Source of the DNA: Bacillota bacterium
GTDB lineage: Bacteria; Bacillota; Clostridia; Acetivibrionales; DSM-1351
DNA length: 64,000 nt
Direction of reading: 5' to 3'
Assembly (NCBI GenBank): GCA_023415305.1
Contig: JAEZKZ010000062.1
Coordinates: forward strand, 1-64,000
The translations under genes were made by a program, and so were the position numbers. This document shows positions 35,311-44,493 of this stretch, piece after piece (positions within the stretch are counted from its first letter, which is position 1; each line of letters begins with the position of its first letter). Below the pieces are notes generated by a model, which did not search any database, had not been told where the DNA came from, and saw only the letters and a program-made list of their open reading frames with translations.

Positions 35311-36870
35311 ATGAAGACAAAAAGTATATTTATATTGCTTTGCTTTTTATCCCTTTTAACATTTTTCGGGTGCTCTGTAAAAAATGAACCGACAAAACTG
35401 TATTATTACTACTTCAATGCCTGCGGGGCATGTAATGAAAGCGAAAAATTTCACGAGATGGCAAGTTCTGCTTTAGAAGGTATAGATAATTCCAATTATA
35501 CTCTTATTACCGTTAACACTTTCAAGGAAGCCATGCCGGAGAGTCTAAAGCTGTTTTTGGAAGCCAATAATTTGAAAGCGGAAGACATCAGCTATCCAAT
35601 GCTTGTTTCCGGAAATAATTATATTATGGGCCTGGAAAATATAGAAAAAAATATGCGGGAGCTTTTACTGAGCAGCATCGATAAAGAGAGTTTTTATTCG
35701 GGAAAGGAAAGCAAGGAACACACAGGGAACTCTTTTGAGCAGGGAGTCGCTGATAAAGGTATACCGGATACGGTTGACAAAAATAGTTCATATTTTGTAT
35801 ATTTCTACACGTCAGCCTGCAAGGACTGTAATAATACTCAGGATTTCTTAAAAACAATTTCCACTGATTATGAACTGGAAATTTCAGGAAAGACTAAAAA
35901 CTCCCGTTTGGTAATTGATCATAGAAACATTACACAGGAAAATAACCTTATACTGCTGCAACAGCTTTTTGAGTATTATGATGTACCGAAAGACAAACGT
36001 GAAGTTCCTGTAATGTTTTATTCAAAGGGCTATATCAGCGGATATGACCATATAAAAGAAAATCTTGAAGAAGAAATAATTTCGGGAGAGGCTTTAAATT
36101 TTGACTATGATTTGCTGGACAAGGGAATTAATGTGAAAAGTCTGACGTATCAGAATATTCCCGGGATATTCCTAACCGGGCTTATAAATGGTATCAACCC
36201 CTGTTCCATCTCTATGCTTTTTTTGCTTTTATCCCTCGTAATTTCTAAAAAGTCAAATATCATGAAATTTGGCTTCAGCTACATAGCCGGAAAAATGGCA
36301 GCATATTTTTCCTTTGGTATAGCTTCGTATAATATTATCACTGTTGTGGATTCAGCAGCATTCAGAAATGTGCAATATGGTATAAGCCTTTTAATGATTA
36401 TACTGTCATTAATATTGGCACAGTTGAATTTCAGAGATGCCTATTGGGCTAAGAAAGAAAAATATAACAATGTAAAAATGCAGCTTCCCGGTTCGTTAAG
36501 AAAATATAATCACAGGATTATTGCCTTTTTCGCCGAAAAAGCCGATTCAAGATGGGCTGTTGTAATCATTTTCCTTTTAGGAGCTATAATCTCTCTCGGA
36601 GAATTTTTATGTACTGGTCAGATATATGTTGCCACAATTGTGTACCTGGTGCAAAATACTTCAGGGTTAACGGGAATTACTGTTTTTTCATTTGTTTTAT
36701 ATGTACTGGCTGCTTCAATACCGTTAATTATTCTGGTTATTCTTATTAACAGGACAAAACAACTATTACTGGTTTCTGAATATGTAAGAAAGCATTTACC
36801 TGTTATTAAAGTTATATTTGGAGTCACATTTCTTATATTCGGACTCATCTTTGTTACTTATATAATCTAA
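35311..36870 (+). CDS. Lipoprotein with two thioredoxin-like domains fused to a CcdA-like membrane domain
   Basis: Membrane redox protein of 519 residues. It starts with a lipoprotein signal (lipobox TFFGC, Cys21). Two thioredoxin-like domains follow, each with a CxxC: CGAC (Cys38/Cys41) and CKDC (Cys170/Cys173). Each domain also has a glycine-containing 'YIMG/YISGYDHIKENL' type end. From about residue 285 a six-segment membrane domain resembles CcdA/DsbD: NPCSISML (Cys298) and GEFLCTGQIY (Cys434) hold the two expected membrane Cys. CcdA/DsbD proteins move electrons from cytoplasmic thioredoxin across the membrane; here the outer acceptors are built in. Likely role: reduction of extracytoplasmic disulfides or a related thiol. 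It appears isolated from the flanking sugar genes. The partner protein is unknown. Confidence 0.83.
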   Translation: MKTKSIFILLCFLSLLTFFGCSVKNEPTKLYYYYFNACGACNESEKFHEMASSALEGIDNSNYTLITVNTFKEAMPESLKLFLEANNLKAEDISYPMLVSGNNYIMGLENIEKNMRELLLSSIDKESFYSGKESKEHTGNSFEQGVADKGIPDTVDKNSSYFVYFYTSACKDCNNTQDFLKTISTDYELEISGKTKNSRLVIDHRNITQENNLILLQQLFEYYDVPKDKREVPVMFYSKGYISGYDHIKENLEEEIISGEALNFDYDLLDKGINVKSLTYQNIPGIFLTGLINGINPCSISMLFLLLSLVISKKSNIMKFGFSYIAGKMAAYFSFGIASYNIITVVDSAAFRNVQYGISLLMIILSLILAQLNFRDAYWAKKEKYNNVKMQLPGSLRKYNHRIIAFFAEKADSRWAVVIIFLLGAIISLGEFLCTGQIYVATIVYLVQNTSGLTGITVFSFVLYVLAASIPLIILVILINRTKQLLLVSEYVRKHLPVIKVIFGVTFLIFGLIFVTYII

Positions 36871-36931
36871 TGTACCATATAGGGCTGAATGCTCAAAGCA
36901 TGCGAATAATAATCAATTGAGAGGGTCAGTT

Positions 36932-37246
36932 ATGTTTAAAAAGATGAAAAACACTAATCAAAAAACTCAAGTGGCTATTTTCAATAGTAATAATGAGTTA
37001 CTGTTTGGTGGAGATTTGTATTCAATACCAATAAAAGAGTCTGTGATAATAAGCAAAAGCATAGAATTTTTTAATGACCACAATCCATGCTATATACATC
37101 GGGGAGCGGTAACTGTGAGACTGCTGAGCGAAATAGAGGCTTATATAAAAATGTATGGAGACAAATTTCTTATTTATGACAGGTATGCCGGAAGTGTTGT
37201 TGACTATATTGATATGGAAGGTATACACCATATGGTACTTTCATGA
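36932..37246 (+). CDS. Small conserved-looking protein of unknown function
   Basis: A 104-residue soluble protein. ATG 36932 has GAGAGGG upstream; an in-frame TTG at 36917 is less likely. It has a lysine-rich start, then a mixed alpha/beta pattern (TQVAIFNSNNELLFGGDLYS, VTVRLLSEIEAYIKMYG, FLIYDRYAGSVVDYIDMEGI). No signal peptide or membrane segment, and no motif I recognise. It follows the redox lipoprotein by 61 bp in the same direction and may be co-transcribed with it. Confidence 0.6.
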   Translation: MFKKMKNTNQKTQVAIFNSNNELLFGGDLYSIPIKESVIISKSIEFFNDHNPCYIHRGAVTVRLLSEIEAYIKMYGDKFLIYDRYAGSVVDYIDMEGIHHMVLS

Positions 37247-37267
37247 TTGCATTCCTTTATGATGGAA

Positions 37268-37313
37268 AACTTAATGCACAACTTAATGAACAACTCAATG
37301 AACAACTTTATTC
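37268..37313 (+). repeat. 12-bp tandem repeat, about four copies
   Basis: Units start at 37268, 37280, 37292 and 37304, each close to AACTTAATGAAC. More degenerate copies continue to about 37365, up to the ribosome-binding site of the GH95 gene. It is untranslated leader or promoter sequence of that gene. Confidence 0.75.
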
Positions 37314-37379
37314 AAAGCCGTAACTTAAATGCAAAAGCTCAATGTACAATTCAATGGATAACTTAAAGGAGGAAGAAAA

Positions 37380-39665
37380 ATGAATCAAAAACTGTGGTAC
37401 AGAAAGCCGGCAAAGGATTGGAATGAAGCACTTCCAATAGGTAATGGACGTCTGGGCGGTATGATATACGGTAATATCAAAAATGAAAATATTCAATTAA
37501 ATGAAGATAGTATATGGTATGGTGATCCAATAGACAGAAACAATCCCGATGCTTTGGCTAATCTGCCCGAAATACGTAAGCTGCTGTCAGAGGGTAAAAT
37601 CAGTGAGGCTGAAAAACTGGCCGCACTGGCGCTTTCCGGTGTACCTGAAAGTCAGCGGCCGTACCAGACAATGGGGAATTTACACTTGCATTTTGATATT
37701 GATGAGAGTGATATAAAAGACTACAAAAGAGAGCTGGATATTGAGAGGGCCTGTGTTTCGGTCAATTTTGATTCGAAGGGAGTCAAATACACCAGAGAAT
37801 ACTTCGCAAGTGCAGCTGACCAGGTTATAATTGTTCGTTTATTTGCCGATGTACCAGGAAAGATAAGCTTTACGGCCAATATGAGACGAGGCCGGTTCCT
37901 TGATAATTCTTCCTCCATAGACGGTAAAACCATCGGGATGTATGCAAGCTGCGGTACCGACAAGGGTATCAGATTTTGCTCAATGGTCAGAGCGGTTTCC
38001 CAAGGTGGGAAGGTCAGTACCATCGGTGAAAACCTTATAGTTGAGGGGGCTGATACTGTAACCCTGATCATATCTGCCGCAACCAGTTTCTATCACAAGG
38101 AATATGAAGCACAGTGCCTGACATATCTGGCAGCAGCAGAAGAGAAAGGTTATTCAAGGCTGCTGTCCGGCCACATTGAGGACTATTCACAGCTGTACCG
38201 CAGAGTCAAGCTGGAAATACAAAGTATAGAAGAATGTGATGAAATTAATAGCCTGGATACCTCCGAGAGACTGGAAAGACTAAAAAGCGGAAAATCAGAC
38301 CATGAACTAGTAGTCCTTTATTTCAGCTTTGGAAGATATCTGCTTATTTCCTGCAGCCGCCCGGGAACTCTACCGGCCAATCTGCAGGGTATCTGGAATC
38401 AGGATATGCTTCCAGCCTGGGACAGCAAATACACTATAAATATCAATGCCGAAATGAACTACTGGCCTGCTGAAATCTGTAATCTTTCCGAGTGTCACCT
38501 GCCGCTCTTTGATCACCTTGAGAGGATGAGAGTCCCGGGAAGAAGAACCGCCAGGGTTATGTATGGCTGCAACGGCTTTGTAGCACACCACAATACCGAC
38601 ATATGGGGGGACACTGCTCCACAGGACATCTACATTCCGGCAACCTACTGGCCAATGGGGGCGGCCTGGTTAAGCCTTCATTTATGGGAACACTATGAAT
38701 TTGGTTTAGACAAGGAATTCTTGAAGGATGCTTATCCAGTTATGAAAGAGTCGGCAGAATTCTTTCTGGACTTCTTAATTGAAGACAGTAAAGGAAGACT
38801 CATAACTAGTCCTTCTGTATCGCCTGAGAATACATATATACTGGAGAACGGTGAAAAAGGCTGTTTATGTTCAGGCCCGTCCATGGACAGCCAGATACTG
38901 CATGCACTTTTCAGCGGATGTATTGAAGCTTCGGATATCCTTAATATTGACAGGACATTTGCCGAGAAACTGGAAAAGGTCAGGGACAGGCTCCCAAAGC
39001 CGCAAATAGGACGGTATGGACAGATACAGGAATGGTCCGAGGATTATGAGGAAGAAGAGCCAGGACACAGGCATATTTCACATTTGTTTGGCTTACACCC
39101 TGGAAAGCAGTTCAGCAAAAGAAAAACTCCAGAACTTGCAGCTGCCGCGAGAAAAACCCTTGAAAGACGGCTGGCTCATGGCGGAGGACATACTGGGTGG
39201 AGCAGAGCCTGGATAATAAATATGTGGGCAAGACTGAAGGATGGAGAAAAGGCCTATGAAAATGTTATGGGACTTTTGAAAAAATCTACATTGCCTAACT
39301 TGTTCGATAACCATCCTCCCTTCCAGATAGACGGAAATTTTGGAGGCACAGCAGGTATAGCAGAAATGCTGCTCCAGAGTCATGAAGGAGGAATTGAGTT
39401 GCTTCCTGCTCTTCCGGGTGATTGGAAGCAAGGAAAGGTAAAGGGTCTTGTGGCAAGAGGTGGTTTTGAGGTTGATATTGAATGGAGAGAAGGTAGGATT
39501 TGCTACGCAAATATCCTGTCCAGAAGTGGAACGGTCTGTAATATCATTAAGTCACAGGATTACTATATCGCATGTGGTGACAACCCAGTTGAAGTTTACG
39601 AACATGGTGATACTATTTCTTTTAATACCGTACCCGGTGCAATATATGAGATAAAAGGTAAGTAA
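37380..39665 (+). CDS. GH95 alpha-L-fucosidase
   Basis: Inverting 1,2-alpha-L-fucosidase family enzyme of 761 residues, without signal peptide and so cytoplasmic. The N-terminal beta-region begins LWYRKPAKDWNEALPIGNGR, a GH95 signature. In the (alpha/alpha)6 barrel the catalytic residues line up with the family: Asn354 and Asn356 in YTININAEMNYWPAE, Glu483 in SPSVSPENTY and Asp651 in PFQIDGNFGG. HHNTDIWGD is also conserved. Some GH95 enzymes act on L-galactose instead. It would remove fucose from imported fucosylated xyloglucan oligosaccharides. AAAGGAGG precedes the ATG. Two esterase genes follow in the same direction, suggesting a unit for decorated oligosaccharides. Confidence 0.93.
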   Translation: MNQKLWYRKPAKDWNEALPIGNGRLGGMIYGNIKNENIQLNEDSIWYGDPIDRNNPDALANLPEIRKLLSEGKISEAEKLAALALSGVPESQRPYQTMGNLHLHFDIDESDIKDYKRELDIERACVSVNFDSKGVKYTREYFASAADQVIIVRLFADVPGKISFTANMRRGRFLDNSSSIDGKTIGMYASCGTDKGIRFCSMVRAVSQGGKVSTIGENLIVEGADTVTLIISAATSFYHKEYEAQCLTYLAAAEEKGYSRLLSGHIEDYSQLYRRVKLEIQSIEECDEINSLDTSERLERLKSGKSDHELVVLYFSFGRYLLISCSRPGTLPANLQGIWNQDMLPAWDSKYTININAEMNYWPAEICNLSECHLPLFDHLERMRVPGRRTARVMYGCNGFVAHHNTDIWGDTAPQDIYIPATYWPMGAAWLSLHLWEHYEFGLDKEFLKDAYPVMKESAEFFLDFLIEDSKGRLITSPSVSPENTYILENGEKGCLCSGPSMDSQILHALFSGCIEASDILNIDRTFAEKLEKVRDRLPKPQIGRYGQIQEWSEDYEEEEPGHRHISHLFGLHPGKQFSKRKTPELAAAARKTLERRLAHGGGHTGWSRAWIINMWARLKDGEKAYENVMGLLKKSTLPNLFDNHPPFQIDGNFGGTAGIAEMLLQSHEGGIELLPALPGDWKQGKVKGLVARGGFEVDIEWREGRICYANILSRSGTVCNIIKSQDYYIACGDNPVEVYEHGDTISFNTVPGAIYEIKGK

Positions 39666-39799
39666 ATTTAGTTTAACTTTTTCAATTGCTTTGCATTACA
39701 GTAAATATTTCATTAAAATATGTAATATATAGTAATTACTTCATTTAAAATATATGTAGCTAATTATTATATATAGTAATTATTTTAAGGAGAAAAACT

Positions 39800-40885
39800 A
39801 TGAAGGATATCAATGTAACAAGAATGCCCACAGAATTTAAAAAGGCAGTCCCGGTGGAGCAGCAGGGTACTGTTACTGAAATCAGCTATAGTGTAAACAA
39901 CTACATTAATCAGGCCAGACAGCTTGTAACAAATCAAAGCATTAGCGGGTCTGAAGCAGGGAGAGAGACAGTTAAGGGTGATGCGATTGTAAAGAAATGT
40001 AATGTCTATTTACCGGCAGGCTATGATTCAAACGATAAAAATACAAAATATAATGTTTTGTACCTGCTTCACGGAGTAGGAGGGGACCGGAATGAATGGC
40101 TGGTCTCCAACGGAAAAACCGACGGAAACTTTAATATTTGCAATATATTTGACAATCTGATCGCGAATGGGGATTTAGCCCCGATGATTGCGGTTTTTCC
40201 TGACGGAAGGAGTGCAATGGATTGGACAGATAATTCCTTCAATTCAGAGGGAACCAATATGCTGGGATTTTACTATTTAGATTATGAATTGAGATATGAT
40301 CTCATCCCCTTTATTGAGTCCAAATACAATACATATTCAGATTTAACTGATACAACCTCCGAAGGGATGGCATATAGCCGATTGCATAGAGCGATAGCAG
40401 GACTTTCTATGGGGGGAATGCAAACTTTAAATCTGACTCTCGGAGGTTACAGGTGTGATTCCTCAGTACATACCGGGAACAACAGCCGGTGGGGAAACGG
40501 GCTCGAGCCCACTGTTAAAACTCCGGGGATGCTGGACTTGTTTGCTTATGCAGGTGCCTTTTCAAATGCCCCTACCTCAAGCAGCGGTGATATCCTTGGT
40601 ACGGGTATAGCCTCAAGCAGTTACAAATTGAATTTACTGTACATTACTTGTGGTGAGGCTGATGAAATTTCTTTCGAGTCTCCCTTTATAGGTGCCACTG
40701 ACAGACTTGCGGAAGCTGCAGGTGACAAGCTCTGTGATTTTTATCGCGTAATTATAAAAGACGGCAGGCATGATTTCAAGGTTTGGAATAACGGTATCTT
40801 CAACTTCTTGCGTTTAGCCTTTGAGAAAAAGGAAAATTCTTTAAAAATTGAGAAGGTCAGTGAAGTGCTTGAATTGGATGACTAG
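39800..40885 (+). CDS. CE1-like esterase (enterochelin/feruloyl esterase family)
   Basis: Alpha/beta-hydrolase of 361 residues. The catalytic Ser203 lies in AGLSMGGMQT. The oxyanion region is NVLYLLHGVGGDRNEWL, and the likely acid and His lie in the last third (DGRHDFKVW for His). No signal peptide, so it acts inside the cell. The family includes feruloyl and acetyl-xylan esterases; here it probably deacylates sugar or phenolic-sugar oligosaccharides after import. AAGGAG precedes the ATG. It lies between the GH95 gene and a second esterase. Confidence 0.85.
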   Translation: MKDINVTRMPTEFKKAVPVEQQGTVTEISYSVNNYINQARQLVTNQSISGSEAGRETVKGDAIVKKCNVYLPAGYDSNDKNTKYNVLYLLHGVGGDRNEWLVSNGKTDGNFNICNIFDNLIANGDLAPMIAVFPDGRSAMDWTDNSFNSEGTNMLGFYYLDYELRYDLIPFIESKYNTYSDLTDTTSEGMAYSRLHRAIAGLSMGGMQTLNLTLGGYRCDSSVHTGNNSRWGNGLEPTVKTPGMLDLFAYAGAFSNAPTSSSGDILGTGIASSSYKLNLLYITCGEADEISFESPFIGATDRLAEAAGDKLCDFYRVIIKDGRHDFKVWNNGIFNFLRLAFEKKENSLKIEKVSEVLELDD

Positions 40886-40927
40886 CCGAATTATTTACAA
40901 GTATTGTGAAAAAAGGAGTTAATTCAT

Positions 40928-42445
40928 ATGCTTAGAATTGTAGAAGTTGAGAATGGTATGATTCAAGGGCTTCCGGCTGCAGACCCGCGCATAACCAGTT
41001 ATAAGGGAATCCCTTTTGCAGCACCTCCGATAGGACATAACAGATGGAGAGCCCCTCAACCCGTTGAAAACTGGACAGGTGTACTTAAGGCCTTTGAGTT
41101 TGCACCAATTTCCATGCAGGCACCGACAGTTATAGATATTAACAATATATATACCCGTGAATGGGCAGTGGATCCGGACATCCCCATGAATGAGGACTGC
41201 CTGTATCTCAATGTCTGGACTCCTGCTGAAAGTCCCGACCAGAAACTTCCGGTTTTTGTCTGGTACTTTGGAGGGATGCTTCAGGTTGGGCATACCTCCG
41301 AGATGGAATTTGACGGCGAACGTATTGCCCGCAGGGGTATAGTTGTGGTAACAGTCAATTATCGTTTGAATTCTTTCGGATTCTTATGTCATCCTGAAAT
41401 AACCGCAGAAGCAGCAAATGCTCCGGCCAACTTTGGCCATCTGGATCAGCAGGCTGGGACACAGTGGGTCAAACGCAATATTGCTGCATTTGGCGGCGAT
41501 CCCGACAATATTACAATAGGCGGGCAGTCGGCAGGCGGTGGCAGCGTATTAAGTCAGCTGGCTTCTCCACAGAATGAAGGACTTTTTCAAAAAGCAATTA
41601 TTCAAAGTGGTGTTATCACAGAGTCCTACCCTGGAAGTTTTGTACCTATCGTCAGGCGGACACTGGAGGAGGAAGAGCAGGAGGGAGTTAAATTCTTTGA
41701 TTTTCTTGGGGTCAAATCTCTGGACCAAGCCCGAAAGCTTGATGCAGTATATATCAGAGATAAAACACTGGAATATAACCGAATTTGGGGTACTGTTGTA
41801 GATTATAAGTTCAGCGTGGATGGTCCGTACGATTTATTTCTTCAGAACAAACGCTGGATGGTACCGGTACTGTGGGGACATACAACCAATGAGTTTTTCT
41901 CTGAACTAAATGTGAACTCACTTGATGAATTAACGGAAATGGCAGTTTCAAAATTTGGTGATGCGGCAGGAGAGTTTTTGGAATTGTGCGGTGCCACATC
42001 AGGTAATATTGAAGAAGTAAAGAAGAACGCATCTGTGAACAGTATTGAGTATGCAATCCGAATAGCTTCGCATGGGAGCTTGTCTGCCGGGTCCAAGGTG
42101 CCTTTTTATTATTATGTCTTTGATGCTGAAATACCGGGATGGGATAATCCCGGTACATTCCACTCTGTGGATCTCTGGTTCTTTTTTGAAACCCTTGCAA
42201 AATGCTGGAGACCTTTTGTGGGAAAGCATTATGATCTCGCGCGGCAGATGTGCAATTACTGGGCAAACTTCATACGTTCAGGGAACCCCAATGGAAAAGA
42301 TTCCACAGGAGAGGATATGCCAACTTGGGACGAATACACCCTGGAAGCCCCATTTGGTATGGTTTTCAAAGAAAAGGCCGAATTTGTCAGGGAACAACCG
42401 GGAAACCTGATGAGTTTTCTTGTTAAGGAATATTTCGAAGAATAG
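40928..42445 (+). CDS. Type B carboxylesterase
   Basis: Carboxylesterase of 505 residues (pnbA/COesterase family). The nucleophile Ser201 is in GGQSAGGGSV, NEDCLYLNVWTP is the conserved N-terminal pattern, and FHSVDLWFFF contains the likely catalytic His. The start 'EVENGMIQGL...ITSYKGIPFAAPPIG' is typical. No signal peptide. Substrates in this family are very broad; with GH95 and a CE1-like esterase next door, ester groups on plant oligosaccharides are plausible. A long A/T-rich hairpin follows. Confidence 0.9.
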   Translation: MLRIVEVENGMIQGLPAADPRITSYKGIPFAAPPIGHNRWRAPQPVENWTGVLKAFEFAPISMQAPTVIDINNIYTREWAVDPDIPMNEDCLYLNVWTPAESPDQKLPVFVWYFGGMLQVGHTSEMEFDGERIARRGIVVVTVNYRLNSFGFLCHPEITAEAANAPANFGHLDQQAGTQWVKRNIAAFGGDPDNITIGGQSAGGGSVLSQLASPQNEGLFQKAIIQSGVITESYPGSFVPIVRRTLEEEEQEGVKFFDFLGVKSLDQARKLDAVYIRDKTLEYNRIWGTVVDYKFSVDGPYDLFLQNKRWMVPVLWGHTTNEFFSELNVNSLDELTEMAVSKFGDAAGEFLELCGATSGNIEEVKKNASVNSIEYAIRIASHGSLSAGSKVPFYYYVFDAEIPGWDNPGTFHSVDLWFFFETLAKCWRPFVGKHYDLARQMCNYWANFIRSGNPNGKDSTGEDMPTWDEYTLEAPFGMVFKEKAEFVREQPGNLMSFLVKEYFEE

Positions 42446-42546
42446 ATTAAAGGTTAAGCAATAAATCATCCGTTATAGTAGATTACATAACTTTACAATA
42501 ATTAAGGTTACAATTAAACCTTAATAATTAAATAACTAAGAAATGC

Positions 42547-42611
42547 AAAAGAAAATATTAGAAAAACAGTCAGGCTCTTATTGATATTACTGTTTTTTCT
42601 AATATTTTCTT
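42547..42611 (+). terminator. Long A/T-rich hairpin terminator after the esterases
   Basis: A stem of about 23 bp (42547-42570 with 42589-42611, one extra T) encloses a loop of about 18 nt. Its 3' arm is rich in T runs (TTTTTTCT, ATTTTCTTT). The rest of the 281-bp gap to the next gene shows no gene. Confidence 0.78.
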
Positions 42612-42726
42612 TATGCGGAAGTGTGCTTACCCTCCTTGTATGCTTTTCCTGTAATTACCGTACTTGTTTTACATAATGTTAAAGTATATACTAACCTCAT
42701 AAATATTATTAGGGGAGAAGGGTATT

Positions 42727-44493
42727 TTGAAGAGTTCTATTATATCAAAACTTAAGTTTAATAATACTTTCATTCGTCTTGTCATTACTTTTCTATTAAT
42801 AATGATCCCAATTTATGGTTTGGCCTTTTATATATACAATTGGGGTCTATACACAGTTAAAGGTGAAATCTCCAAATCTTCTGTCGCCCAGGTCTCCTTT
42901 TATCTGCAAGGTTTGGAGAAAGAGATTGAACGTATGAAAATACTTCAATATGATTGCTTGAATGATGAAAATCTCAATAAGCTCGCAATCAGGTCAAAAA
43001 TAATGAGTATATATGAAAAAACTGAAAGTATAAGACTGCTTCAACAAAGACTTGTTACAATAAAGAACAGCAGTGTTTATATTAAGAATGTTAGCGTTCA
43101 TATACTACCGATAGAAAGGACCATATCGTCAAACAACGGACTGGATGATATAGATATTAATAAATTCGAAAATATTAGAGTTCCGGAGGGACTAGGAGGA
43201 GCACAGCTTGTAAGTCATAACGGAAGTCTGCACTTAAGTACTCTTCAAAAAAGGGACATACTTAGCAATAATCCTCTTTATTCCATAGAAATAGAGCTGG
43301 ACAGTGAAGTCTTTAAGCATGCTTTGTCACAGTTTAACACATATGCCGGAAGCGGGTCGGTATTAATCAGTACTGATAATGACATAATAATAAATCAGAA
43401 TATTATGGAGGATGCTGAGATCAAGGGTATAATAACCAAGTTGAACACTCAGGACAATAATGGTACTGGTTATGTCAATATCAATCAGAAAGGGTATTAT
43501 GTTGTACATGCAAAGTCAGATTATCTAAATATGGTATTGTTAAAGTATATACCTCGCGAATACTTAATGAAACCCATTGATAATTTTAATATATGGGTAT
43601 GGGTTTTTTCAGTTGCTGTAATAATTATTATTTTGATATATTCATATTCAACCTATAGGTTCATGCACAAGCCACTGATTCAGCTGGTTAAGTCTTTTCG
43701 TAAGCTGGAAAGCGGGGATTTGCAGGTGTCTATTACTCATGACTCAAAAAATGAGTTCGGGTATTTGTATCAACGTTTTAATGATATGGTAAAGAACCTG
43801 AATAATCTGATTGATCAGGTTTATAATCAGAAAATTCTAATGCAAAAGGCAGAACTTAAGCATTTGCAATCCCAAATAAATCCACACTTTTTATATAACA
43901 GCCTTTTTATGATTAATACCATGGCATCCATAGGAGATGAAAATCTTGTTCCATTTTCCAAATACCTTGGAGAATATTTCCGTTTTGTAACCCGGAACTC
44001 ATCGGATTATATTGCGCTTATTGATGAAGTTAACCATGCTAAAGTGTATACAAACATACAAGCCATGAGGTTTTCAAAAAGGTTAAAGGTTGATTTTAGA
44101 GATTGTCCTGAGAAGTACCACAATATAAAAGTACCTCGCCTAATTATTCAGCCCATAATAGAAAATGCCTTTGAGCATGGTATTGAAAGGAAAAAAAACA
44201 GCGGTATTGTTTCAATATATTTTGAAGGAAATGAGAATGAACTTGACATAATAGTCGAGGATAATGGAAATGAAATGACGGACTCGGGATTGTTGGAGTT
44301 GACAGAGGCATTAAATAATTATGCCGAGGAACTGGAAACAACAGGGATTATTAATATTAACCGACGAATAAAGCTTGTATTTGGTGAGAGTAGCGGACTC
44401 TTCATTTCCAGAAGTGACTTGGGGGGCACTAAAGTTATACTTAAAATTATTATTCCTGGAGGTGATGAATGTGTACAGATTACTAATAGTTGA
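42727..44493 (+). CDS. Sensor histidine kinase, YesM-type (second system)
   Basis: Membrane kinase of 588 residues with TTG start (AGGGGAGAAGGG upstream). TM1 is at about 15-36, an extracellular sensor region runs to about 285, TM2 is at about 288-308, then HAMP, His_kinase with LQSQINPHFLYNSL (His387), and HATPase_c with N-box PIIENAFEHG. The G1 box reads EDNGNEM, where most kinases have DNGxGM, so nucleotide binding may be altered or tuned. The response regulator overlaps its end by 23 bp. The kinase is related in plan, not closely, to the one at 2486, and also leads a binding-protein pair and two permeases. Confidence 0.9.
   Translation: MKSSIISKLKFNNTFIRLVITFLLIMIPIYGLAFYIYNWGLYTVKGEISKSSVAQVSFYLQGLEKEIERMKILQYDCLNDENLNKLAIRSKIMSIYEKTESIRLLQQRLVTIKNSSVYIKNVSVHILPIERTISSNNGLDDIDINKFENIRVPEGLGGAQLVSHNGSLHLSTLQKRDILSNNPLYSIEIELDSEVFKHALSQFNTYAGSGSVLISTDNDIIINQNIMEDAEIKGIITKLNTQDNNGTGYVNINQKGYYVVHAKSDYLNMVLLKYIPREYLMKPIDNFNIWVWVFSVAVIIIILIYSYSTYRFMHKPLIQLVKSFRKLESGDLQVSITHDSKNEFGYLYQRFNDMVKNLNNLIDQVYNQKILMQKAELKHLQSQINPHFLYNSLFMINTMASIGDENLVPFSKYLGEYFRFVTRNSSDYIALIDEVNHAKVYTNIQAMRFSKRLKVDFRDCPEKYHNIKVPRLIIQPIIENAFEHGIERKKNSGIVSIYFEGNENELDIIVEDNGNEMTDSGLLELTEALNNYAEELETTGIININRRIKLVFGESSGLFISRSDLGGTKVILKIIIPGGDECVQITNS

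Noticed and set aside
37268..37365. Possible CRISPR-like array
   Set aside because: Units are contiguous 12-bp tandem repeats without spacers and there are no cas genes.
39700..39799. Repeated TATATAGTAATTA motif before the CE1-like gene as a regulator box
   Set aside because: Very A/T-rich sequence where such matches arise by chance; only two loose copies.
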